A stretch of DNA of 8,196 nucleotides from assembly GCA_030157745.1 (NCBI GenBank), contig JAOAUE010000001.1:1-8196 (forward strand), given 5' to 3'. This document shows, in pieces, positions 1 to 4,573 of the stretch. The position numbers and the translations under genes were made by a program. This DNA comes from Minisyncoccota bacterium. Lineage in GTDB: Bacteria; Patescibacteriota; Minisyncoccia; Phycocordibacterales; UBA9973. A model generated the notes under the pieces. It worked only from the letters and a program-made list of their open reading frames with translations. It was not told the DNA's origin and did not search any database. Numbering within the stretch: position 1 is the first letter of the stretch; each line of letters starts with the position of its first letter.

Positions 1-18
1 GAACGCTATTCATTCTTC

Positions 19-47
19 TGGAAAAAAGTTCGTGCAAAGTGTATAAT
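19..47 (+). promoter_or_regulatory. Possible promoter reading into structured element A
   Basis: A perfect TATAAT at 42-47 lies 17 bp after a weak -35 candidate, TGGAAA at 19-24. The predicted transcription start, about 53-54, falls on the first bases of the outer stem of element A. That would suit a structured RNA transcribed on the plus strand. The -35 is poor and TATAAT is common in AT-rich DNA, so this is only suggestive. Confidence 0.25.
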
Positions 48-51
48 TAGT

Positions 52-100
52 TCACAACGCAAAAAGAAAGACGCCTTCAAGGGCGTTTTTCGCGTTGTGA
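52..100. terminator. Nested terminator-like hairpin inside element A
   Basis: The outer stem TCACAACGC (52-60) pairs with GCGTTGTGA (92-100), then A5 (61-65) with T5 (86-90), then ACGCC with GGCGT around a short loop (71-86). The inner hairpin followed by T5 is a plausible intrinsic terminator on the plus strand. The A5/T5 symmetry would also allow minus-strand termination. No plus-strand gene precedes it inside the window. Confidence 0.5.
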
Positions 101-260
101 CCCTAAGTAAAACAACTGCTTGTTTTACGGCGGGGAGTCGAACAGCGGAGCCATATTTTTCTAGTAAGAAAAATAGGCGAGCTGGTGCCCAGACAAAACT
201 TTTTGACTGAAAAAGTTTTAGTCGAGGGAGACAAGTCGAAGACGGTCCCCGTAGGGTCAC
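52..260. repeat. Structured intergenic repeat element, copy A
   Basis: This noncoding stretch is almost entirely hairpins. A nested terminator-like hairpin occupies 52-100. It is followed by GTAAAACAA/TTGTTTTAC with a CTGC loop (107-128), a TATTTTTCT/AGAAAAATA hairpin (151-177), CTGG/CCAG (182-192), AAAACTTTTT/AAAAAGTTTT (195-219, extended by GAC/GTC) and GGGA/TCCC (226-249). A 9-bp helix, GTGACCCTA (97-105) with TAGGGTCAC (252-260), closes the later hairpins into a multibranch fold. Its 3' end is shared with element B at 1021-1250, so this is a repeat family. An open frame exists through it on the minus strand, but its peptide looks like translated hairpin arms. From 261 to 316 I see nothing clear. 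Function unknown: it could be a structured RNA or a nonautonomous mobile repeat. Confidence 0.6.
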
Positions 261-316
261 CGTCAACAGCGCGCACGAGAAGGCTGTAAAATAAGGATTT
301 TTTGATAGTAGATATT

Positions 317-343
317 TAGCACCCTTCAGGGAATCGAACTGAC
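317..343 (-). other. tRNA 3'-end-like fragment (possible pseudo-tRNA scrap)
   Basis: Read on the minus strand, 329-339 gives GTTCGATTCCC, which matches the universal tRNA T-loop consensus GTTCGANTCCC. It is followed by CTGAAGGGTGCTA, resembling a T-stem and acceptor 3' strand. The T-stem does not pair properly (GTCAG against CCCTG), and the upstream side runs straight into the terminator of the neighbouring gene, so there is no complete tRNA. It could be a decayed tRNA remnant, an attachment-site scar or chance. Confidence 0.25.
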
Positions 344-345
344 AT

Positions 346-369
346 AAAAAAAAGACCATTTCTGGTCTT
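346..369 (-). terminator. Intrinsic terminator of the 392-817 gene
   Basis: On the minus strand a 7-bp stem, AAGACCA with TGGTCTT (352-358/363-369), with a 4-nt loop is followed by a run of eight T. It lies 22 bp past the stop codon of the 392-817 gene, a classic rho-independent arrangement. Confidence 0.85.
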
Positions 370-391
370 AAATAAATTCGTTACTTGAGGT

Positions 392-817
392 TTAACCTCC
401 ATATGAGTTTGAAGAAAGTACAGTTAAGTCTTTATCTCCACCGCTCAGTTCCCAGTCTCTTTCCATTCTCCATACACCTAAGTCTGCTTCAGTCACCCGA
501 TGGATTTGAAGTAACTTTATGGCTGGATAATGGATAGCGATGTGAGAAAATCTTTTTACCTCCGCAAGCTCTATTGTTAAAGCAAGTGTACTATCATTCT
601 TCATGATTTTAGTAACACCATCATACCAATTCCATGTATAGACAATAGGAATGAAGTCTATACCTCCCTCTGCCTTGATATTCATATCCATTTCAAGATC
701 GAGTTTGTTGAGGTCGGTAGGAAGGATATTCATTTTTTTCACTTTTAAGCTTTTGCCTAATCGTGTGAAAATAGCTACTGCTAGGTGATTTAACGAAGTT
801 TTCATTATAAAGAACAT
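392..817 (-). CDS. Hypothetical protein, 141 aa
   Basis: I do not recognise a family. The protein is predicted soluble apart from a short mildly hydrophobic N-terminal stretch (about residues 10-18, ending in FTRLGK), which is too short to call a signal peptide. The C-terminal half is richer in aromatics, with WNWYDG near 62-67 and a tail ending in SNSYGG. The ORF is bounded by a good upstream promoter (928-956) and a strong terminator (346-369), which supports a real transcription unit. The start is uncertain. ATG at 817 lies 1 nt after the stop of a 23-codon upstream ORF, so reinitiation is possible. Internal ATGs at residues 5 and 29 are alternatives, the latter just before NILPTDL. No Shine-Dalgarno sequence is visible at any of them. 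Confidence 0.6.
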   Translation of the reverse strand: MFFIMKTSLNHLAVAIFTRLGKSLKVKKMNILPTDLNKLDLEMDMNIKAEGGIDFIPIVYTWNWYDGVTKIMKNDSTLALTIELAEVKRFSHIAIHYPAIKLLQIHRVTEADLGVWRMERDWELSGGDKDLTVLSSNSYGG

Positions 818-818
818 T

Positions 819-890
819 TTACCGCAATGTGCGATGCCAAGATGATTTTTTAGCGTTATGCCATTCTGCGAGTTTCTCCATTCTCGCCAT
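819..890 (-). CDS. Possible 23-aa leader or small ORF upstream of the 392-817 gene
   Basis: An ATG at 890 opens a 23-codon frame beginning MARMEKLAEW and ending in SSWHRTLR, with TAA at 819-821. Only one base separates that stop from the ATG of the 392-817 ORF, and the two frames differ. It sits about 31 nt downstream of the predicted transcription start near 921, so it would be the first ORF on the transcript. The composition (two Trp, two His, several Arg/Lys) is not the run of one amino acid expected for classical attenuation. A short hairpin, CTGCT/AGCAG, precedes its start. It could be a translated leader, a small protein or chance. Confidence 0.3.
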   Translation of the reverse strand: MARMEKLAEWHNAKKSSWHRTLR

Positions 891-927
891 ATCTGCTAAT
901 TAAGGAAGCAGAGGAACCTATGCTTAT

Positions 928-956
928 ATATTACCATATTTAGTAGTATAAGTCAA
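928..956 (-). promoter_or_regulatory. Extended -10 promoter for the 819-890/392-817 unit
   Basis: On the minus strand TTGACT (951-956) is separated by 17 bp from TAATAT (928-933), with TG one base upstream of the -10. The predicted start is near 921. This is the best consensus promoter in the window. The span 891-984 holds this promoter, its short leader and AT-rich DNA with no other gene. Confidence 0.7.
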
Positions 957-983
957 TACTACATTACTCTATATAAATCAAGG

Positions 984-1023
984 CTTTTCATTAAAGAGTT
1001 CCAAAACTCACTACAGTGGGTCA
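984..1023 (-). repeat. Conserved promoter-upstream module, copy 1
   Basis: This block matches 1665-1704 without gaps at 29 of 40 positions. The conserved blocks are TCATTA-N4-GTTCCAA-N3-TCACTACA, followed by GGG. In both copies, read on the minus strand, it follows a hairpin with a T6 tract and precedes the promoter of a short gene (about 30 bp to the -35 here). It could be an upstream regulatory site, a recombination scar or the edge of a repeat. Function unknown. Confidence 0.5.
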
Positions 1024-1250
1024 CCGCAACAAAAAAGACTGAACTGCTTCAGTATTTTTTGATTTACGGTGAAGGCGCAAGGTCATGTCTTTGACAGACC
1101 GAGCCGGGGTCGCGAACACTTAGTCCACGCAATATGTGGAGTATATGAGTAGACTTAGTGATTTGTGACCACACAAGCCATGCACGCAAAGCGTACAAAT
1201 TGAAAGATTAAAGAAAAAGTTTTGAGGGAGGTTCCCCGTAGGGTCACAAA
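1021..1250. repeat. Structured intergenic repeat element, copy B
   Basis: This is a second hairpin-dense noncoding element. TCACCG (1021-1026) pairs with CGGTGA (1067-1072) around an A6/ACTGAA...TTCAGT/T6 hairpin. Next comes GGTC-a-TGTC/GACA-GACC (1081-1100), then a long arm CACTTAGTC/GACTTAGTG (1117-1125/1152-1160, 8 of 9 pairs) over TCCAC/GTGGA, then ACGC/GCGT (1184-1194). A closing helix joins TTTGTGACC (1162-1170) and GGTCACAAA (1242-1250). The 3' portion shares GAAAAAGTTTT, GAGGGAG and TCCCCGTAGGGTCAC with element A. Copy B lacks two short insertions present in A. It fills most of the gap between the two small minus-strand genes. Confidence 0.6.
1031..1060. terminator. Terminator-like hairpin inside element B
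   Basis: A6, one mismatch, then ACTGAA-CTGC-TTCAGT, one mismatch, then T6: a symmetrical hairpin that could terminate transcription on either strand. On the minus strand it sits just before the 984-1023 module. It occupies the same relative place as the terminator at 1711-1744 relative to the second module copy. Confidence 0.5.
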
Positions 1251-1261
1251 ATTAGAAAAAT

Positions 1262-1290
1262 AAAAAAGACCACAGTTTTTACTGCGATCT
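1262..1290 (-). terminator. Intrinsic terminator of the 1309-1581 gene
   Basis: On the minus strand a 10-bp stem (1267-1276/1281-1290) with a 4-nt loop is followed by TTTTTT. Two positions pair only as G-U and only in the minus-strand RNA, which supports function in that orientation. It lies 19 bp beyond the stop codon. Confidence 0.8.
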
Positions 1291-1308
1291 CTAAATAAAC
1301 TTTTTTTC

Positions 1309-1581
1309 TTATCTTACTCCAAATTCAGCTTTTTCCAGCAGCTGAAACTGTTCCTTATTGATCTCACATATTTGGCTAATGTGTGGTTGCCATATATGTT
1401 TGGATTCATTAAGTTTTTTGATCGATTCTGAAAGTTTCTCCTGACCTTTTATGATTGCATCATATGCAGGGAATAATCCGTCCTTAGATTCGATTGCCAT
1501 GTTAATGGTCTGGTTGTCATAATTGATCTTTGTTCCATTCCAAATTCGAAAGGTAAAATAGTAGTATTTCATTTTTAACAT
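1309..1581 (-). CDS. Hypothetical protein, 90 aa
   Basis: I do not recognise a family. The N-terminus is aromatic and likely beta-strand forming (KYYYFTFRIWNG). Residues 45-60 are helical with Lys/Glu spacing (EKLSESIKKLNES), and the C-terminus is charged. There is no signal peptide and no membrane segment. The predicted transcription start near 1590 leaves a leader of about 9 nt before the ATG at 1579-1581. A second in-frame ATG is three codons downstream. There is no Shine-Dalgarno sequence. It is flanked by its own promoter (1597-1624) and terminator (1262-1290), so I treat it as a genuine small gene despite the lack of recognisable homology. Confidence 0.6.
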   Translation of the reverse strand: MLKMKYYYFTFRIWNGTKINYDNQTINMAIESKDGLFPAYDAIIKGQEKLSESIKKLNESKHIWQPHISQICEINKEQFQLLEKAEFGVR

Positions 1582-1596
1582 TTTTTGATTTCTAAA

Positions 1597-1624
1597 ACAC
1601 TAGCATATTTATAAATAATGTCAA
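1597..1624 (-). promoter_or_regulatory. Extended -10 promoter for the 1309-1581 gene
   Basis: On the minus strand a perfect TTGACA (1619-1624) lies 16 bp before TAGTGT (1597-1602), which is preceded by TGC. The -10 itself matches at only three positions, compensated by the TG extension and the perfect -35. The predicted start is near 1590. Confidence 0.55.
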
Positions 1625-1664
1625 TAAATGCTATCTTGTCTTTAATTCTGTAAATTTCCTTGCA

Positions 1665-1704
1665 CTTCTCATTATTAGGTTCCAATTTTCACTACAAAGG
1701 GCCA
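1665..1704 (-). repeat. Conserved promoter-upstream module, copy 2
   Basis: This is the partner of 984-1023 (29/40 identical, same spacing of all three conserved blocks). Here it lies between the terminator of the guanylate-kinase-like gene and the promoter of the 1309-1581 gene, about 40 bp before the -35. Confidence 0.5.
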
Positions 1705-1710
1705 AAAATT

Positions 1711-1744
1711 AAAAAAGGAACCAACAGCCAAAACTGTTAGTCCC
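1711..1744 (-). terminator. Intrinsic terminator of the guanylate-kinase-like gene
   Basis: On the minus strand an 11-bp stem (1717-1727/1734-1744) with a 6-nt loop is followed by TTTTTT. Two pairs are G-U in the minus-strand RNA but mismatches in the plus-strand RNA. It starts 10 bp past the stop codon. Confidence 0.85.
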
Positions 1745-1754
1745 TCAGAAACTT

Positions 1755-2408
1755 TTAAGCGAACTGTAGCATATACTGGTATACTTCAGTTAAAATAAGG
1801 CTTACTCCTTCGCTTGCGTCCATATAATCATAAGGCAAAACCAAATTGGGTTTAAACTCACCTGTCTCTACAAGTCTACGTTCTTTGTATGCAGCCTTCA
1901 GTCTTCCGCTGATTGAATCTTCTGATTCTCCACGTAGCCTCAATCTTTGAGCCAAAACGGGGTCGGTGGTTTTAAGAAATACAGAAAAAATATCCGTTCC
2001 AAAAAACTGTTGGAACTTCAAGGCTCCATTTACATCAACATCCAAAAGCATTCTTTTTTTAAAAGTGATGCAAATTCTTTCAATCTCTGAAACTGGAGTA
2101 CCATAGAGCTTTTTGTTGCCGGTGTACTCATTTGTTTCAAAAAAATCAGTTGTGCCAAAATCTGCCTGGCTCATAAATCTGTAGTCAACTCCATCTGTTT
2201 CATTTGGTCTTTTATTTCTTGTAGCCGCTGATACAGCAGGCTCATAAATATCAGACTTCAAACTCATAATACTTTGTTCTCCTGTTCTGATAAGTGTAGT
2301 TTTACCTGAACCAGATGGACCACAAATTAAAATGTGCGGATCGAGCTTGATTTGAGTTTTTCTTACTTGCTCAACAAGCAATTTCTTTTGTTCATTTGTT
2401 ATTTCCAT
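1755..2408 (-). CDS. gmk: Guanylate kinase-like protein
   Basis: Guanylate kinases phosphorylate GMP to GDP using ATP in the cytosol. The fold can be followed along the protein: a P-loop GPSGSGKTT (30-38), the GMP-binding segment S60-x-x-T-R64-x-x-R67 running into TDGVDYRF (71-78), FFE (89-91) and YTGNKKLYGTP (95-105), then LLDVDVNGAL (121-130), then the lid region with RLRLRGESEDSISGRL (145-160) and an Arg-rich helix. These match the known GMP-contact residues of the family. At 217 aa it is slightly longer than typical (about 200) because of a Lys/Glu-rich N-terminal extension of about 24 residues. The usual C-terminal DYVVVND block reads DYMDASE. It has its own promoter within the duplicated 41-bp segment and its own terminator. 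Function as the cellular Gmk is likely; a related guanylate-kinase-like role is possible. Confidence 0.85.
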   Translation of the reverse strand: MEITNEQKKLLVEQVRKTQIKLDPHILICGPSGSGKTTLIRTGEQSIMSLKSDIYEPAVSAATRNKRPNETDGVDYRFMSQADFGTTDFFETNEYTGNKKLYGTPVSEIERICITFKKRMLLDVDVNGALKFQQFFGTDIFSVFLKTTDPVLAQRLRLRGESEDSISGRLKAAYKERRLVETGEFKPNLVLPYDYMDASEGVSLILTEVYQYMLQFA

Positions 2409-2414
2409 GGTGCA

Positions 2415-2455
2415 AAATTTTTCTTTACCTTACCACAACTTCCAAAAAAGGCAAT
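2415..2455 (-). repeat. Duplicated 41-bp promoter segment, copy 1
   Basis: This segment is identical over 41 bp to 3301-3341. On the minus strand it contains TTGCCT (2449-2454), a 16-bp spacer and TAAGGT (2427-2432) with TG one base upstream, which is a candidate extended -10 promoter. The predicted start is near 2420, leaving about 12 nt before the ATG at 2406-2408. In both copies the segment sits directly before a minus-strand start codon. Confidence 0.7.
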
Positions 2456-2472
2456 TTTTATAAAAAATGTAA

Positions 2473-2507
2473 ATAAAAAAACCTTCCACCAAATTGTGAA
2501 AGGTTTT
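2473..2507 (-). terminator. Intrinsic terminator of the ComA-family gene
   Basis: On the minus strand a 12-bp stem (2478-2489/2496-2507), containing one G-U pair, has a 6-nt loop and a T-rich tail. It starts 9 bp after the stop codon and separates this gene from the guanylate-kinase-like gene downstream. Confidence 0.85.
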
Positions 2508-2516
2508 GTAGAATAC

Positions 2517-3296
2517 TTAAACTTTCTCTTCTTTATTGAAGAATAAATAAAAGGTACGAGGACTTAGACCCAAGCGCATTGCTTCAAATCCAAGCAATAA
2601 TTCCGGTTTTATTCTACTGCAGTTACATTGTCCACCTAACAGTTCGATGAAATATAGCTGTTGGGCAATATGAGGGGTATCCCAGACAATTTTTTCTTGA
2701 GGGATATGTTGCACCATTTCATGTACTAACCCTTCCCTTACTTCACCACCACCTCTGTAGATACCAACATTTCCCGCCTCTCTTGATTCGGCGAATACCA
2801 AAGAGGCACCTGCAGATATTTCCGCATTCATTGATTCAATCCATTTATACGGGGGTATGATATGCGCTGCGTCTTGGGAACCAACTCTGGTGTACACAGT
2901 TCCATGTTTCGAAAGTTTCTCAATGTACACGCACTTTTCATAATGAGAAAGTTGGATACAAGTATCACTTACCTGAAAAGTTTTAAGGTTAATATCTTTA
3001 CACATTGATATATAGTCATTAACCTTATCTCTTACCTTAAATACTTCAAAAACGAATCCTGTGAGAAAGGGAGTTATATTGTGTGCTTTACACAAGCTCA
3101 CCCGCTCCTTAAGATCGTCAACAAGAAATGCGGGACCATATCCGATTTCGAGAGCATCAATATGCTCTGCATGCATAAATAACGATTCGAGCTCTCTTAG
3201 AGAAATACCGTGGTCATACATGATGTTCAGGCCCGAAGTACGAGGTTTTGATTGGCGATCAGGAATACCTGATAGGCCACTAATTATTTTATTCAT
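2517..3296 (-). CDS. comA: Phosphosulfolactate synthase (ComA) family protein
   Basis: Characterised members add sulfite to phosphoenolpyruvate to give (2R)-3-phosphosulfolactate. This is the first step of coenzyme M synthesis in methanogens and of sulfolactate synthesis in Bacillus spores. The family signature runs through the whole 259 aa: KPRTSGLNIMYDHG (17-30), IDALEIGYG (46-54), FLTGFVFEV (77-85), FQVSD (107-111), the highly conserved FAESREAGNVGIYRGGGEVRE (168-188) and a TIM-barrel end with AQQLYFIELLGG (211-222) and FEAMRLGL (237-244). Length is typical. The gene is monocistronic, with the duplicated promoter upstream and a terminator downstream. No comB, comC or sulfite-metabolism gene is nearby. 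The exact substrate in this organism is therefore open; plant HSA32 shows that the fold has other roles. Confidence 0.85.
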   Translation of the reverse strand: MNKIISGLSGIPDRQSKPRTSGLNIMYDHGISLRELESLFMHAEHIDALEIGYGPAFLVDDLKERVSLCKAHNITPFLTGFVFEVFKVRDKVNDYISMCKDINLKTFQVSDTCIQLSHYEKCVYIEKLSKHGTVYTRVGSQDAAHIIPPYKWIESMNAEISAGASLVFAESREAGNVGIYRGGGEVREGLVHEMVQHIPQEKIVWDTPHIAQQLYFIELLGGQCNCSRIKPELLLGFEAMRLGLSPRTFYLFFNKEEKV

Positions 3297-3300
3297 TTTT

Positions 3301-3341
3301 AAATTTTTCTTTACCTTACCACAACTTCCAAAAAAGGCAAT
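3301..3341 (-). repeat. Duplicated 41-bp promoter segment, copy 2
   Basis: This is the second exact copy of 2415-2455. Here the candidate minus-strand promoter (TTGCCT at 3335-3340, TAAGGT at 3313-3318) would start transcription near 3306, about 10 nt before the ComA-family ATG. It overlaps the weak -35 of the divergent tsaD promoter, so the two promoters may interfere. Confidence 0.7.
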
Positions 3342-3354
3342 AATTTGCTATAGT
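3326..3354 (+). promoter_or_regulatory. Extended -10 promoter of the tsaD-valS-prsW operon
   Basis: TATAGT (3349-3354) is preceded by TGC, with a poor -35 (TTCCAA, 3326-3331) at 17-bp spacing. The predicted start near 3361 leaves only about 9 nt before the tsaD ATG at 3370, so the mRNA would be nearly leaderless. It is divergent from, and interleaved with, the ComA-family promoter. Confidence 0.55.
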
Positions 3355-3369
3355 GTGGCAACTAAATAT

Positions 3370-4557
3370 ATGACCAAACAGATTAAGGTATTAAGTATAG
3401 AGACTTCGTGTGACGAAACCGGTATCGCTATCCTCGAAAGTGGAGCTGAGAAGACTATTTCTATACTTGGCAATGCGCTTTCTTCACAGATAGAGATCCA
3501 CGCGCAGTATGGCGGTGTCTTCCCTGCTTTGGCAAAAAGAGCGCATGCAGAAAAAATAACTTTTTTGATTCAACAAGCTCTATCTGACGCTGAGCTTTTG
3601 GAAGCAGTGGATGCCCCTGTAGAAAATATTTCTTCAGATCTTTCTTTCTTGGATGAAAAAGAAACGCAGCTCAAAGAGCACTTGGCGCCATTTCTGACAT
3701 ACTACAAAAAGCCTGATGTAGACTACATCGCAGTAACGGTAGGACCAGGGTTAGAACCAGCTCTTTGGGTAGGGATAAATACCGCCAAAGCACTGTCGAA
3801 AATTTGGAATATTCCTGTTATACCGATCAATCACATGGAAGGACACATAGTGACTGCAGTTTTCCAAAGAATAAATGAGCAAGACTTTGTACTCTCTCCT
3901 ATCGATATGCCCATCTTGTCTTTGCTTGTCTCAGGTGGACATACTGAACTTGTTCTCTCTAGTGAACTTGGTAAATATCAAAAGATAGGTCAAACACGAG
4001 ATGATGCAGTCGGCGAAGCCTTTGACAAAGTTGCTCGAGTACTAGGCTTGCCATATCCAGGAGGCCCTGCAGTGTCAGGATTAGCACGAGAATGGCGTGA
4101 TAATGAAGAAGAGAGGCTCTTTGAGCTACCTCGCCCAATGCTCCACAGTGGAGACTACGACTTTTCTTTCTCAGGTATAAAAACAGCAGTGCTTTATGCT
4201 GTGCGAGATTTAAATAGAGAAATGACTGATGAAGAAAAACGTGCGCTTGCTGGAGAGTTTGAAAATGCTGCTATAGAAGTACTGGTACACAAAACACTCA
4301 AAGCACTAAATGAACACAATGCTCAGACAGTAGTTGTCGGAGGCGGTGTTGCTGGCAATACTTATCTAAGAGAACAACTTTCAGAAAAAATATCAAAGCT
4401 CTATCCTGATGTCACCGTCCTTTTCCCTGAAATGTGGCTAGCAACAGACAATGCTGTAATGATAGGTATGGCAGGAGTTTTACAGATTACTTCCAATCCG
4501 CAAGAAAAAACACGCAATCCCGAAGAATTACGTGCTGATGGAAATTTGAGCTTATAA
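3370..4557 (+). CDS. tsaD: tRNA N6-adenosine threonylcarbamoyltransferase TsaD
   Basis: TsaD (Kae1/YgjD family) transfers the threonylcarbamoyl group from TC-AMP to A37 of ANN-decoding tRNAs, working with TsaB and TsaE in bacteria. Visible motifs are LSIETSCDETGIA (8-20), the metal-binding HMEGH (155-159), LLVSGGHTEL (185-194), GEAFDKVARVLGLPYPGGP (215-233), the DFSFSGIKT block (264-272), the glycine-rich VVVGGGVAGN (321-330) and the metal ligand D360 in LATDNA. At 395 aa it is longer than the usual 340 or so, owing to an acidic insertion of about 40 residues near 72-115, between the helix after AKRAHAEK and YIAVTVGPGL. The frame is open further upstream to 3061, but that stretch is antisense to the ComA-family gene. 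The ATG at 3370 is right for the family N-terminus. It is the first gene of an operon with valS, 16 bp downstream. Confidence 0.95.
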   Translation: MTKQIKVLSIETSCDETGIAILESGAEKTISILGNALSSQIEIHAQYGGVFPALAKRAHAEKITFLIQQALSDAELLEAVDAPVENISSDLSFLDEKETQLKEHLAPFLTYYKKPDVDYIAVTVGPGLEPALWVGINTAKALSKIWNIPVIPINHMEGHIVTAVFQRINEQDFVLSPIDMPILSLLVSGGHTELVLSSELGKYQKIGQTRDDAVGEAFDKVARVLGLPYPGGPAVSGLAREWRDNEEERLFELPRPMLHSGDYDFSFSGIKTAVLYAVRDLNREMTDEEKRALAGEFENAAIEVLVHKTLKALNEHNAQTVVVGGGVAGNTYLREQLSEKISKLYPDVTVLFPEMWLATDNAVMIGMAGVLQITSNPQEKTRNPEELRADGNLSL

Positions 4558-4573
4558 ATGTTATTATTTCTGC

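Noticed and set aside
97..260. Element A as a tmRNA or intact tRNA
   Set aside because: An acceptor-like closing stem exists, but there is no properly paired T-arm next to it, no tag ORF, and it is far shorter than tmRNA.
6..359. 117-codon minus-strand open frame through element A
   Set aside because: It consists of translated hairpin arms and crosses the tRNA-like fragment and repeat. It has no promoter, RBS or protein-like pattern.
52..1250. Integron attC sites or a CRISPR array
   Set aside because: The ends do not fit the RYYYAAC/GTTRRRY cores, there is no integrase, and there are no regularly spaced direct repeats with spacers.
2334..2546. 70-codon plus-strand ORF
   Set aside because: It overlaps the guanylate-kinase-like start, the duplicated promoter and a terminator on the other strand, and its composition is that of a chance frame.
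3061..3369. N-terminal extension of the tsaD frame
   Set aside because: It is antisense to the ComA-family gene. The tsaD promoter and the family N-terminus both point to ATG 3370.
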